A DNA stretch of 64,000 nt from NCBI GenBank assembly GCA_964474045.1, contig CAYYRC010000004.1, positions 62,001 through 126,000 on the forward strand. The letters run 5' to 3'. The notes under the pieces are model-generated. The model made no database searches. It saw nothing but the letters and a program-made list of their open reading frames with translations, and was not told the DNA's origin. Positions within the stretch are counted from its first letter, which is position 1. Every line of letters starts with the position of its first letter. Shown in pieces: positions 45,898-54,126 of this stretch. The position numbers were made by a program, and so were the translations under genes. The stretch is from JACJWR01 sp964474045. GTDB lineage: Bacteria; Actinomycetota; Actinomycetes; S36-B12; UBA10799.

Positions 45898-46004
45898 GTG
45901 GGTATCCTGCCCGGCGCCGCCGTGACCCGCCAGCACGGTTGCGCGCGCCTGTGGACCGGTTCGGCCGGCGATGCCGCACAATCATGGTCGGATCATCGGT
46001 GCAG

Positions 46005-46032
46005 CTGCCAACTGCCAACTGCCAGCTGCCGC
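46005..46032 (+). repeat. Four tandem 7-base repeats (CTGCCAA)
   Basis: CTGCCAA twice, then CTGCCAG and CTGCCGC, ending 28 bases before the start of the membrane protein gene at 46061. Short, slippage-type repeat in its 5' leader. Confidence 0.7.
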
Positions 46033-46060
46033 CGACGCCCACCGCCCCGAGGAGCCTGAG

Positions 46061-47146
46061 ATGAGCGAGGACAACGACCCGGCGCCCGGCTGGTCCGAGC
46101 AGCAGCCGCCCCCCTACGGCGGCGACAGCGGGCGGCCGCAGCAGCCGGACCAGCCAGCCCAGCCAGCCCAGCCGGCTAGGTCATCATCGGGGGGCAACGC
46201 CTGGACACCCGCGCCCCCCGCCCCCAGGCCGGGCTCGGTGCCCCTGCACCCGCTGTCTGTGGGCGAGATGATCGCCGGGACCATCGACTACGTCCGGCGC
46301 GACCCGAAGACCGTGATCGCCATCTCGGCCATCGTCGGCTTCGTGGCCGCCGCAGCTCAGCTGGTCGTCATGGCGTTCGGCGTCGAAGACGCCGCCCAGC
46401 TGCCCGCGGACCCGTCTGCCGTGACCCCCGAGGTGCTCTGGTCGGCGCTGTCCGGAGTGATCGTGACGGCACTCGTCACCTCGGCGCTGGCCGGTGTGCT
46501 CCAGGTGTTGGGCACCGGGATGCTGGCCCACGTGATGGGTCGATCCGTGATCGGCCAGCACACCTCGATCGGGCAGGCCTGGCGGCTGATCAAGCCGCAG
46601 GCCCTGCGGCTGATCGGCGCCACCATCCTCGTGAGCGTGATCGTCGCCCTGGCGCTGGTACTGCCGCTGCTGCCCGGCGCGCTGCTGCTGGGCGCGGGGG
46701 CGTCGTCCGCGGGCGGTCTCGCGCTTTTCGCCGGCGGCCTCGTGGCGCTCGTGCTCTCGGTGTGGGCCTCGATCGGCCTGGTCCTGACGACGCCGGCGCT
46801 GGCGCTGGAGGATGCGGGCGCGCTGCACGCGCTGAAGCGTTCCTGGCACCTGGTGAAGGGTGCCTTCTGGCGCACGCTGGGCATCGTTCTGCTGGGGACG
46901 ATCGTGGGCCAGGCGATCGGCAGCGTGGCTGCGGCGCCGTTCAGCTTGATCGGCGGCGTCGGCGCGGAGTTGACCACGGTCAGCGTATTCGCCCTGGCCA
47001 TGGCGGGCCTGGTGAGCGTGCTCGTGGCGCTGCCCTTCGTGGCGGGCGTCATCACGCTGGTCTACATCGACCGCCGGATCCGGACCGAGAATCTGGCCGC
47101 CGTGCTGCTGGCATCGTCCCAGAGCGTCGAGGACGAGACCGCCTAG
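46061..47146 (+). CDS. Multi-pass membrane protein with Pro/Gln-rich N-terminus
   Basis: 361-aa membrane protein resembling the membrane domain often annotated as glycerophosphoryl diester phosphodiesterase membrane region (no catalytic domain is present). Residues 1-60 are Pro, Gln and Gly rich and cytosolic. From about 65 a LSVGEMIAGTIDYVRRDPKT amphipathic helix, then six hydrophobic segments with conserved-looking polar turns (ALEDAGALHALKRSWHLVKG, VYIDRRIRTENLA). Start ATG 46061 is behind GAGGAG. Function unknown; the same architecture is common in actinobacteria. It ends four bases into the convergent reductase gene. Confidence 0.8.
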   Translation: MSEDNDPAPGWSEQQPPPYGGDSGRPQQPDQPAQPAQPARSSSGGNAWTPAPPAPRPGSVPLHPLSVGEMIAGTIDYVRRDPKTVIAISAIVGFVAAAAQLVVMAFGVEDAAQLPADPSAVTPEVLWSALSGVIVTALVTSALAGVLQVLGTGMLAHVMGRSVIGQHTSIGQAWRLIKPQALRLIGATILVSVIVALALVLPLLPGALLLGAGASSAGGLALFAGGLVALVLSVWASIGLVLTTPALALEDAGALHALKRSWHLVKGAFWRTLGIVLLGTIVGQAIGSVAAAPFSLIGGVGAELTTVSVFALAMAGLVSVLVALPFVAGVITLVYIDRRIRTENLAAVLLASSQSVEDETA

Positions 47147-48168
47147 CCCATCGCGGAGGCGCGCCAGAGGTCGATCCCGCCCTCTTGGGCGAAGGCATCG
47201 ATGGCCGAAAGCTCGTCGGCGGCGAAGTTCAGGCGGTCCAGCGCGGCCACGTTGGCGCGCAGCTGCGCGACGCTGCTCGCGCCGATGACCAGCGAAGTGA
47301 CCCGCGGATCGCGCAACGCCCAGGCCAGCGCCAGCTGCGCCAGGGACTGCCCGCGCGCGGCGGCGATGTCGTTCAGCCCCCGCAGCCGGTCGACGTTGTC
47401 GGCGCTGATCAGGTCAGGGGACAGCGACGTTCCGGCGGCGGCGCGGGAGTCGGCGGGGATGCCGTCCAGGTACTTGTCGGTGAGCATCCCCTGGGCCAGG
47501 GGCGAGAACGCGATGGCACCCACGCCGTTGTCCGCCAGCACGTCCAGCAGCCCCTCGGACTCTATCCATCGGTTGAGCATGGAGTAGGACGGCTGGTGGA
47601 TGAGCAGCGGCGTGCCCAGGTCCCGCAGTATCTGGATCGCCTCCAGGGTGCGGGCGGGACCGTACGAGGAGATGCCCGCGTAGAGCGCCCGCCCTGAGCG
47701 GACGGCGGTGTCCAGCGCCCCCATCGTCTCGGCCAGCGGCGTGACCGGATCGAACCTGTGGCTGTAGAAGATGTCGACGTAGTCCAGGCCGAGCCGGGCG
47801 AGGCTCTGGTCGAGGCTGGCCAGCAGGTACTTTCGCGATCCCAAGTCGCCGTAGGGCCCCGGCCACATATCCCATCCGGCCTTGCTCGAGATGATGAGCT
47901 CGTCGCGATGCGCGGCCAGATCTTCCCGCAGGATGCGCCCCACGTTGCGCTCGGCGGCGCCGTAGGGCGGCCCGTAGTTGTTGGCCAGGTCGATGTGGGT
48001 GATGCCCAGGTCGAACGCCGTCAGGATGATGTCGCGCTGGACTGCCAGCGGACGGTCGTCGCCGAAGTTGTGCCAGCAGCCCAGGGAGAGCAGCGGCAGG
48101 TCGATGCCGCTGCGGCCGCAGCGGCGGTACGCCATGGTGTCGTAACGATCGGCTGCTGGGGTGTGCAT
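47143..48168 (-). CDS. Aldo/keto reductase, YghZ/glyceraldehyde-3-phosphate reductase type
   Basis: 341-aa NADPH-dependent reductase. The catalytic tetrad is visible: Asp and Tyr in HIDLANNYGPPYGAAE, Lys in LIISSKAGWDMWPGPYG and His in DIFYSHRFDP. The MWPGPYG and GSRKYLLASLDQSLARL segments are typical of the AKR14 group, which includes E. coli YghZ (L-glyceraldehyde 3-phosphate reductase). The C-terminal LVIGASSVAQLRANV binds the 2'-phosphate of NADP. It is a different subfamily from the partial reductase at the left edge. Stands alone; detoxification of methylglyoxal-like aldehydes is a family-level inference. Confidence 0.9.
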   Translation of the reverse strand: MHTPAADRYDTMAYRRCGRSGIDLPLLSLGCWHNFGDDRPLAVQRDIILTAFDLGITHIDLANNYGPPYGAAERNVGRILREDLAAHRDELIISSKAGWDMWPGPYGDLGSRKYLLASLDQSLARLGLDYVDIFYSHRFDPVTPLAETMGALDTAVRSGRALYAGISSYGPARTLEAIQILRDLGTPLLIHQPSYSMLNRWIESEGLLDVLADNGVGAIAFSPLAQGMLTDKYLDGIPADSRAAAGTSLSPDLISADNVDRLRGLNDIAAARGQSLAQLALAWALRDPRVTSLVIGASSVAQLRANVAALDRLNFAADELSAIDAFAQEGGIDLWRASAMG

Positions 48169-48235
48169 CGGCTGTCCCGTCCTCGATGTCGGCTGCTGCG
48201 GCTCCAGTGCAGCGCATCGACCGGCCTGAGGCCAG

Positions 48236-49081
48236 TCAGGACATCAGCACGAGCGCGATGGCGGCGGGGATGTTGTTGACCATGTGCGCGACGATCGGCA
48301 CGGTCAGGCTGCGTTGCTGGTAGCGCGCGAAGGCGAGCACCAGCCCCGTGCTCATCAGCAGCGGGATGCGGATCGGCTCGAAGTGGAACAGCGCGAAGAT
48401 GCCACCGGACACCAGGATCGTGAACCAGATGGGCATTCCGCGCTTGGCCAAGGAGCCGAACAGCAGGCCTCGGAACGCCAACTCCTCCACGATCGGGGCC
48501 CCCACGCCCACCAGGACCGCGAAGGCGATGAGCGCAGGCACGGAGTCCATGTCGCCCGCCAGCTCACCGGCGGCCGAGTCGAAGTCGCCGAAGATCGCCG
48601 AGGTCCCCAAGGCGATCACCGCGGCCAGGCCCAGCGCCGCCAGCCCGTAGACCAGGCCCCAGACCAGATCCATCCAGCGCCGGGTGAGGCCGAAGTCGAT
48701 GACGGGGCCGTTGCCCTTCCACCAGGACACCAGCAGCGGCCAGCCGGCTAGGCCGATCCAAGGCATGGTCAGGGCCACCAGGATCGAGGCTGGCAGCTTG
48801 AGCTCCTCGTCGCCGAAGAGCACGACGGCCATGAGCGCCGAGACCAGCGAGAAGAAGAACCACAGCCCCAGCGTGATGAGAACATCCGGGAAGCCCCAGC
48901 CGGCGGCCTTCACCGGGCGTCCCTGCTCGACCGCCTGCACCAGGGTGGCCGGCGCGCCCGGGTAGAGCAGCGGGTGCTGCACCGGGGTCGGTGGCGGTGG
49001 TACGTACGGCGGCTGCCACTGCGGCTGCTGCTGCGGCGGCCACTGCGGCGCGGCGTAAGGGTTGACCGGGGGCTCGTTCAT
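48236..49081 (-). CDS. CPBP-family intramembrane metalloprotease
   Basis: 281-aa membrane protein with a Pro/Gln-rich N-terminal tail of 45 residues and about eight helices. The three active-site motifs of the CPBP (Abi/Rce1-like) family are intact: EELAFRG (near residue 200), FALFHFEP and HMVNNIPAA. Bacterial members are linked to bacteriocin self-immunity or protein processing; the substrate is unknown. The start at ATG 49081 is fixed by TACCTT six bases upstream. A second, shorter CPBP gene lies at 62662-63375. Confidence 0.87.
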   Translation of the reverse strand: MNEPPVNPYAAPQWPPQQQPQWQPPYVPPPPTPVQHPLLYPGAPATLVQAVEQGRPVKAAGWGFPDVLITLGLWFFFSLVSALMAVVLFGDEELKLPASILVALTMPWIGLAGWPLLVSWWKGNGPVIDFGLTRRWMDLVWGLVYGLAALGLAAVIALGTSAIFGDFDSAAGELAGDMDSVPALIAFAVLVGVGAPIVEELAFRGLLFGSLAKRGMPIWFTILVSGGIFALFHFEPIRIPLLMSTGLVLAFARYQQRSLTVPIVAHMVNNIPAAIALVLMS

Positions 49082-49087
49082 GGGACC

Positions 49088-49093
49088 AAGGTA
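49088..49093 (-). promoter_or_regulatory. -10 element for a leaderless CPBP mRNA
   Basis: TACCTT on the minus strand with a 6-base spacer to ATG 49081, just downstream of the ahcY terminator; no ribosome binding site. Confidence 0.5.
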
Positions 49094-49107
49094 GCCCGCA
49101 GGCAAAG

Positions 49108-49142
49108 ACCGGCCCGGCATCCGAGTCGGATGCCGGGCCGGT
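49108..49142 (-). terminator. Strong terminator hairpin after ahcY
   Basis: Arms ACCGGCCCGGCATCCGA and TCGGATGCCGGGCCGGT are a perfect 17-base inverted repeat around a single base (in practice a 15-bp stem with a 5-base loop), 17 bases past the ahcY stop on the minus strand and followed by CTTTG. The best factor-independent-type stem in the window. Confidence 0.75.
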
Positions 49143-49159
49143 GAGGTGCTGGTCCTAGC

Positions 49160-50587
49160 TCAGTAGCGGTAGTGGTCGGGCTTGTAGGGACCCTCCACCG
49201 GGATGCCCAGGTACTCGGCCTGAGTCTTGGTGAGCTCGCTCAGGCCGATGCCCAGGGCGTCCAGGTGCAGTCGGGCGACCTCCTCGTCGAGGTGCTTGGG
49301 CAGCACGTAGACGCCCACCGGGTACTCCTCGGGCTTCGTGAACAGCTCGATCTGCGCCAACACCTGGTTGGTGAAGGAGTTGCTCATGACGAACGAGGGG
49401 TGGCCGGTGGCGTTGCCCAGGTTGAGCAGCCGGCCCTCGCTGAGCACGATGATCGAGTGACCGTCGGGGAAGGTCCACTCGTCCACCTGCGGCTTGATGT
49501 TGTGCTTCTCGACGCCGGGCAGGCGGGACAGGCCCGCCATATCGATCTCGTTGTCGAAGTGACCGATGTTGCCCAGAATGGCCTTGTCCTTCATGCGCGA
49601 CATCTGGTCGGCCGTGACGACATCCACACAGCCGGTGGCGGTGATCACCAGGTCAGCCGTCTCGATCGCGTCGTCCAGCGTTGACACCTGGTAGCCGTCC
49701 ATCGACGCCTGCAGCGCGCAGATCGGGTCGATCTCGGTGACGATGACGCGCGCGCCCTGGCCCCGCAGCGACTCGGCGCAGCCCTTGCCGACATCGCCGT
49801 AGCCGCAGACCACCGCGGTCTTGCCCGCGAGCAGCACGTCGGTGGCGCGGTTGATCCCGTCCACCAGCGAGTGCCGACAGCCGTACTTGTTGTCGAACTT
49901 GCTCTTGGTCACCGAGTCGTTGACGTTGATGGCCGGGAAGAGCAGCTCGCCGCCGCGCATCATCTCGTACAGGCGGTGGACGCCGGTGGTGGTCTCCTCG
50001 GTCACGCCCAGGATCGGCTCGGCGATAGTGGTCCAGCGCTTGGGGTCCTCGGCCAGGGACTCGGCGAGCACGCCGAGCACCACGTCGAACTCGGAGCCGT
50101 CGCCGGTCTGCGCCGGGACGAAGCCGGCAGCCTCGAACTCGACGCCCTTGTGCACCAGCAGCGTGGCGTCGCCCCCGTCGTCCAGAATCATGTTGGCGCG
50201 CTCGCCCTCAGGCCAGCGCAGCGCCTGAACCGTGCACCACCAGTACTCCTCTAGGGTCTCGCCCTTCCAGGCGAAGACCGGCACACCCTTGGGGTCTTCC
50301 GGCGTGCCGTCCGGGCCGACGACGACGGCCGCCGCGGCCTCGTCCTGGGTCGAGAAGATGTTGCAGGACGCCCAGCGCACGTCGGCGCCGAGGGCGACGA
50401 GCGTCTCGATCAGCACCGCCGTCTGGACGGTCATGTGCAGCGAGCCGGTGATCCGCGCGCCGGCGAGCGGCTTGCTGTCGCCGAAGTTGGCGCGCATGGC
50501 CATGAGGCCCGGCATCTCGTGCTCGGCGAGCCGGATCTGGTCCCGGCCGGCTGGGGCGAGGGAAAGGTCAGCGACCTTGAAATCCAC
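49160..50587 (-). CDS. ahcY: S-adenosyl-L-homocysteine hydrolase
   Basis: 475-aa NAD-dependent enzyme that splits S-adenosylhomocysteine into adenosine and homocysteine, keeping the methylation cycle running. Typical blocks are VADLSLAPAGRDQIRLAEHE, the substrate region with NDSVTKSKFDNKYGCR, the NAD-binding AVVCGYGDVGKGCAESL, and the C-terminal KPDHYRY that closes the neighbouring active site. The start is GTG 50587, six bases after AGGAGG; an ATG 33 bases earlier lies upstream of that site. The CDF transporter lies upstream on the same strand; a strong terminator follows. Confidence 0.96.
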   Translation of the reverse strand: MDFKVADLSLAPAGRDQIRLAEHEMPGLMAMRANFGDSKPLAGARITGSLHMTVQTAVLIETLVALGADVRWASCNIFSTQDEAAAAVVVGPDGTPEDPKGVPVFAWKGETLEEYWWCTVQALRWPEGERANMILDDGGDATLLVHKGVEFEAAGFVPAQTGDGSEFDVVLGVLAESLAEDPKRWTTIAEPILGVTEETTTGVHRLYEMMRGGELLFPAINVNDSVTKSKFDNKYGCRHSLVDGINRATDVLLAGKTAVVCGYGDVGKGCAESLRGQGARVIVTEIDPICALQASMDGYQVSTLDDAIETADLVITATGCVDVVTADQMSRMKDKAILGNIGHFDNEIDMAGLSRLPGVEKHNIKPQVDEWTFPDGHSIIVLSEGRLLNLGNATGHPSFVMSNSFTNQVLAQIELFTKPEEYPVGVYVLPKHLDEEVARLHLDALGIGLSELTKTQAEYLGIPVEGPYKPDHYRY

Positions 50588-50647
50588 GTAATCCTCCTGA
50601 GGAAACGACAAAGGGGTCATCGCGGGCTGGAGGCTTCCGTGCCGCTG

Positions 50648-50680
50648 GGCGCAATTCTCGCACGATCCGAGAATTGCGCC
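50648..50680 (-). terminator. Hairpin at the stop codon of the CDF transporter gene
   Basis: Perfect 13-base arms GGCGCAATTCTCG and CGAGAATTGCGCC with a 7-base loop, beginning at the last base of the stop codon. It separates the CDF gene from ahcY. The arms share TTGCGCC with the inverted repeat at 12049-12114. No U-run. Confidence 0.6.
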
Positions 50681-51636
50681 TACTCCGCCGCTCCCGGCAC
50701 AACTCCCGGCCCGTCGGCCGGTGCGTCGGAGCGGTAGATGTCGGGCTCGATGAAGATGTGCACGGCCGTGGGGACCGCCCTGCGGATCGCCGCCTCGGCC
50801 TCGTCGATACCAGCGGCGATCTGCGCCCCGGTATCGGTCTCTGCGACGCCGATCTTCGCGGCGACCAACAGCTCGTCGGGCCCGGTATGCAGCGTCTTGA
50901 GGTAGATCACACTCTCCACCAGCGGCGACGCAGCCAGCGCCTGCTCGATCGCGCGCTGCTCCTCGGGCAGCGCGGACTCGCCCACCAGCATGCTCGTCAT
51001 CTCCAGCACGAGGAACACGGCGATGACCACCAGCAGGCTGCCGACCGCGATCGCTCCCATCGCGTCCCAGCGGCTGTCCCCCGTGATGGCGGCCATGCCG
51101 ACGCCGATCAGCGCGAACAGCAGGCCGACGAGCGCCCCGGAGTCCTCCAACAGCACGACCGGCAACTCGGGCTGGCGCACCCGGCGCACGTAGGCGGGCA
51201 GCGAACGGTCACCGCGAGCCTTCTTGGACTCCTTCATGGCGGTGCGGAACGAATAGCCCTCGAGCAGGATCGCGATGATCAGCACCGCTATCGCAACAGG
51301 CAGATCGTGCAGCTCCTCCTTGTGCTCCAGCTTGTGGATGCCCTCGTACAGCGAGAACACCCCGCCGACGAGGAAGAGCACGATGGCCACCACGAAGGCG
51401 TACACGTAGCGGATGCGCGAGTAGCCGAACTGGTGCTTACCGCTGGCCCCCTTCTTGGCGCGCTTGCCGCCGATGAGCAGCAGCACCTGGTTGCCGGAGT
51501 CGGCGACGGAGTGGATGCCCTCGGAGAGCATCGACGACGAGCCGGTGATGAAGAAGGCGACGAACTTGGCCACGGCGATGCCCAGGTTGGCGCCGAGCGC
51601 CGCGACGATCGCCTTGTTGCCGCCCTCAGTGCTCAT
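50680..51636 (-). CDS. Cation diffusion facilitator (CDF) transporter
   Basis: 318-aa metal exporter with six membrane helices. The metal site uses the H-x3-D of EGIHSVADSGNQVLLLI in helix 2 and LEDSGALVGLLFALIGVG in helix 5; a cytosolic C-terminal domain carries LKTLHTGPDELLVAAKIGV, the fold that binds regulatory metal ions. The long basic loop with YSRIRYVYAFVVAIV suits the ZitB/TMEM163-like branch; zinc or iron is likely. ATG 51636 is one base after the manA stop, so it is the distal gene of the mannose block, an arrangement also seen in other actinobacteria. Confidence 0.88.
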   Translation of the reverse strand: MSTEGGNKAIVAALGANLGIAVAKFVAFFITGSSSMLSEGIHSVADSGNQVLLLIGGKRAKKGASGKHQFGYSRIRYVYAFVVAIVLFLVGGVFSLYEGIHKLEHKEELHDLPVAIAVLIIAILLEGYSFRTAMKESKKARGDRSLPAYVRRVRQPELPVVLLEDSGALVGLLFALIGVGMAAITGDSRWDAMGAIAVGSLLVVIAVFLVLEMTSMLVGESALPEEQRAIEQALAASPLVESVIYLKTLHTGPDELLVAAKIGVAETDTGAQIAAGIDEAEAAIRRAVPTAVHIFIEPDIYRSDAPADGPGVVPGAAE

Positions 51637-51637
51637 G

Positions 51638-52726
51638 TCACCCCCTGGTCTCGACGACGGCTGCCGAACCGTCGGCCTCAATCTGGGCATCCGGCTCGTC
51701 CGCCAGGATGGCGCACCCCTGCCCCTGTTGCAGCGTCAGCGCCTCGTCGCCGCAGATGATCGTCGTCTCACCGGCGATGCAGACCACGCAGCGGTAGCCG
51801 CCCGAGCGGGCAACCAGGTCAGACGATCGCAGGAACTCCGCTGCGAACGGCGCCGAGTAGGGCCGGTACGAGGTCATGACGGGATGTCCGTGGTCCATCT
51901 GCACGTCGGCACCCAGGAAATGCGGCTCACCCTCGTCCCGAAGGGCCACGATGGCCTCGTCCACCGCGATGCGCTTGCTGGTGAGCCCCAGTCGCAGGAC
52001 GTTGTCCGACGAGGTCATGATCTCGATCCCGAAACCCTCCGCGTAGGCGTGCACGCCGCCGGCGGGCATGTACACGGCGGCCCCCGCCTCCAGCCGCCGG
52101 TGGCCCAGCAGCAGCAGGACGAGCAGACCGGCGTCCCCCGGGAACTCCCGCGCCGCCAAGGCCAGCGACGCGGTCTCGTAGGAGTCCAGGCCCAGGTCGG
52201 CTGCCCGCTCCAGAACCCGCCCGATATCGTTCTGCACCCGCTCGGGGCCGACTGCAAGAATCTTCGGCAGGGCCGCCTGCGGATTCTCGGCGCGGACGTC
52301 GTCGGCCGCCCCGGTCAGCTCCGGGTCGGCTGCCGCCAGCAGTTGCGCCGCGTGCTCAGCGTCGCGCCAGCCGGCGAAGACCGCGAAGGGCTCGAGGGCC
52401 ACCAGCATCTCGATCTTGGCGCGGTCGTCGGCCACCAGGTCGGATCCGGCTGCGAACAGCGCGGCGGCGAGGTCGGCCGGGGGGTGCAGCTGGATGGACA
52501 GCGGCCTGGCCGCGGCGAGCAGCTTGACCAGCAGCGCCACCTCCCCCGGCGCGGTGGCGTCGGCGAGGCTGCCGGGCGCGTCCCGCAGCGGCGAGGGCCC
52601 GTTGGGGTGGGCGCCGAACCAGAGCTCGGCCTGTGGACCTTGCCCGGCGGGCGCCGTCAGCCAGGGGTTCAGACCGCCGGGGACGCCCCAGTCGTAGGTC
52701 TGCAGGTACCCGGTGATGGGGATCAT
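51638..52726 (-). CDS. manA: Mannose-6-phosphate isomerase, class I
   Basis: 362-aa zinc enzyme interconverting fructose 6-phosphate and mannose 6-phosphate. The zinc site is formed by Gln/His in LSIQLHPPADLAAALF, Glu in DRAKIEMLVAL and His in GGVHAYAEGFGIEIM; SSDNVLRLGLTSKRI completes the signature. The gene starts at ATG 52726, sharing the A of the upstream stop (TGATG), so it is translationally coupled to the SIS gene. It begins the path to GDP-mannose that manB and manC in this window continue. Confidence 0.93.
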   Translation of the reverse strand: MIPITGYLQTYDWGVPGGLNPWLTAPAGQGPQAELWFGAHPNGPSPLRDAPGSLADATAPGEVALLVKLLAAARPLSIQLHPPADLAAALFAAGSDLVADDRAKIEMLVALEPFAVFAGWRDAEHAAQLLAAADPELTGAADDVRAENPQAALPKILAVGPERVQNDIGRVLERAADLGLDSYETASLALAAREFPGDAGLLVLLLLGHRRLEAGAAVYMPAGGVHAYAEGFGIEIMTSSDNVLRLGLTSKRIAVDEAIVALRDEGEPHFLGADVQMDHGHPVMTSYRPYSAPFAAEFLRSSDLVARSGGYRCVVCIAGETTIICGDEALTLQQGQGCAILADEPDAQIEADGSAAVVETRG

Positions 52727-53895
52727 CAAACGCTCCCGTAGTGGTCGGCCGCCGCGCTCCGCGCGCCTAGCGAGGGGTCGAGCTCTGCGGCCGTGCGCGC
52801 CGGGTCAACGCCCGCGGCGACCGCGCAGTAGATGCTGGCGAAGTCCAGCGGGCCGACCAGCCGCACGAAGCGCAGCAGCGCATTGCCGTCGCCGGCGTCC
52901 AACTCCACGGTGGGCACGCCGGCTGACCGGGCCACCGCCGCCGACGTGTCGGCGAGGCTGCCGCTCAGCGCGTCGCCATCCGCTTCGCGCAAGAGCGTCA
53001 ACGAGGGTCGGCGGCCCGCGGAGCCCTCGTCCACCCGATCGCGGAAGATGGCGCCGCCATCGTTGGCCGCGTGGTCGGCCAGGATCCGAGCATGGGTGCG
53101 GGCGACCTCCGGCAATGCACCGTGCAGGGCGGGTACGGCGGCGTTCTCCGCCAGTTGGCGGGCGAAGCGCCGGGCCGCGGCCGCGGGGATCCCCGGCGTA
53201 CCCCAGATCATCGGCACGCCCTCGGCACACAGCAGACCGACGTCCTTGGCGACGTTGTCACCCAGCTCCGCTGCCGGGCCGCACGCCAGGGCCACGGCGT
53301 CCAGCTCGTCGGCGGCGGCGGCAAGGGCGCCCCGTGATACCTCGACGAGCCCTAGCTGGCCGGACAGCAGGAGGAGCGGCGCTGCCAGCCGCCACAGCAG
53401 GAGACGGGCTGGCGCCGTGGCCTCGGAACCGGCCCCGCCGACGCCCAGCATCACTCCCCGAGCATCCGCGACTGCTGCGACCAACGGGCCCCCGCCGGCG
53501 ATGCCCACGACGTGGGCGCCCCGGCGCCCGGCCTCACCGACGGCCGCGAGGGTCTCCGGCGACGCTCCCGATGCCGACACGGCCACGACCAGGTCGAGCG
53601 GCCCTACCCAGCCTGGTAGTCCGGGACCGCCGACGCTCACCACCGGCACCGACGATCCGCGCCCGGCGCACGCCGCCACCAGGTCCCCCGCGGCGGAGGA
53701 CCCACCTGCACCCACGATCACGAGTGCGCGTGGCCGTCCGCCGATGGCGGTCGCCGCGCCCCGCAGCACATCCGGATCGGTCTCGAGCAAACCCAGCCGC
53801 AGTGACGCACCCGCCCCAGCGGTGCCGGCGAGCATCGTCCCGCCTGCCGCGACGAGCCGCATGGGATCAGCCAGGATGGCCTCGTCGACCTCCAC
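52726..53895 (-). CDS. SIS-domain phosphoglucose/phosphomannose isomerase-like protein
   Basis: 389-aa protein with two SIS domains. The first shows IVGAGGSSAAGDLVAAC and the phosphate-binding AVSASGASPETLAAV; the second carries ENAAVPALHGALPEVARTH. The family includes the bifunctional phosphoglucose/phosphomannose isomerases of archaea, and the actinobacterial orthologue sits between manB and manA exactly as here. Start GTG 53895 has no clear ribosome binding site and is six bases behind the Trm112-like stop, suggesting coupled translation. Enzymatic activity is inferred. Confidence 0.85.
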   Translation of the reverse strand: MEVDEAILADPMRLVAAGGTMLAGTAGAGASLRLGLLETDPDVLRGAATAIGGRPRALVIVGAGGSSAAGDLVAACAGRGSSVPVVSVGGPGLPGWVGPLDLVVAVSASGASPETLAAVGEAGRRGAHVVGIAGGGPLVAAVADARGVMLGVGGAGSEATAPARLLLWRLAAPLLLLSGQLGLVEVSRGALAAAADELDAVALACGPAAELGDNVAKDVGLLCAEGVPMIWGTPGIPAAAARRFARQLAENAAVPALHGALPEVARTHARILADHAANDGGAIFRDRVDEGSAGRRPSLTLLREADGDALSGSLADTSAAVARSAGVPTVELDAGDGNALLRFVRLVGPLDFASIYCAVAAGVDPARTAAELDPSLGARSAAADHYGSV

Positions 53896-53901
53896 GAGCG
53901 A

Positions 53902-54114
53902 TCAGTCGTCGCCGCGGTCGGACTCGGCGGCCTCGCCGATACCCCTGGGACCCGGGGTCGCCTCGTCGAGCAGCATGACCGGGATCCCGTCGGAGATGGG
54001 GAAGGTCGTGGCGCAGCGGACGCAGCGCAGTGCCTGGCCGTCCTGCTCGACGGGGGCATGGTGCTCGCACGGGCAGGCCAGGATCGCGAGCAACTGTGGG
54101 TCCAGTGAAGTCAT
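53902..54114 (-). CDS. Trm112-family zinc-ribbon protein
   Basis: 70-aa protein with a C-x-C/C-x2-C zinc ribbon (C14, C16, C31, C34) and the family ending FPISDGIPVMLLDEA. Trm112 in other domains activates methyltransferases; bacterial members (YcaR/UPF0434) are of unknown role. It is encoded between manB and the SIS isomerase gene. The start is ATG 54114, with TAGGGT six bases upstream; the GTG two codons earlier lies in the spacer. Confidence 0.85.
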   Translation of the reverse strand: MTSLDPQLLAILACPCEHHAPVEQDGQALRCVRCATTFPISDGIPVMLLDEATPGPRGIGEAAESDRGDD

Positions 54115-54120
54115 GGCCAC

Positions 54121-54126
54121 ACCCTA
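54121..54126 (-). promoter_or_regulatory. -10 element for a leaderless Trm112-like mRNA
   Basis: TAGGGT on the minus strand with a 6-base spacer to ATG 54114. It overlaps the manB stop codon, so an internal promoter would start the SIS-manA-CDF part of the block. Confidence 0.45.

Noticed and set aside
45898..45981. Earlier TTG start for comF
   Set aside because: It would add 28 residues not seen in the family before the zinc ribbon; no ribosome binding site supports it.
50588..50679. Possible SAH or SAM riboswitch upstream of ahcY
   Set aside because: The gap is under 100 bases, and the only structure is a simple hairpin at the end of the preceding gene; no riboswitch core can be drawn.
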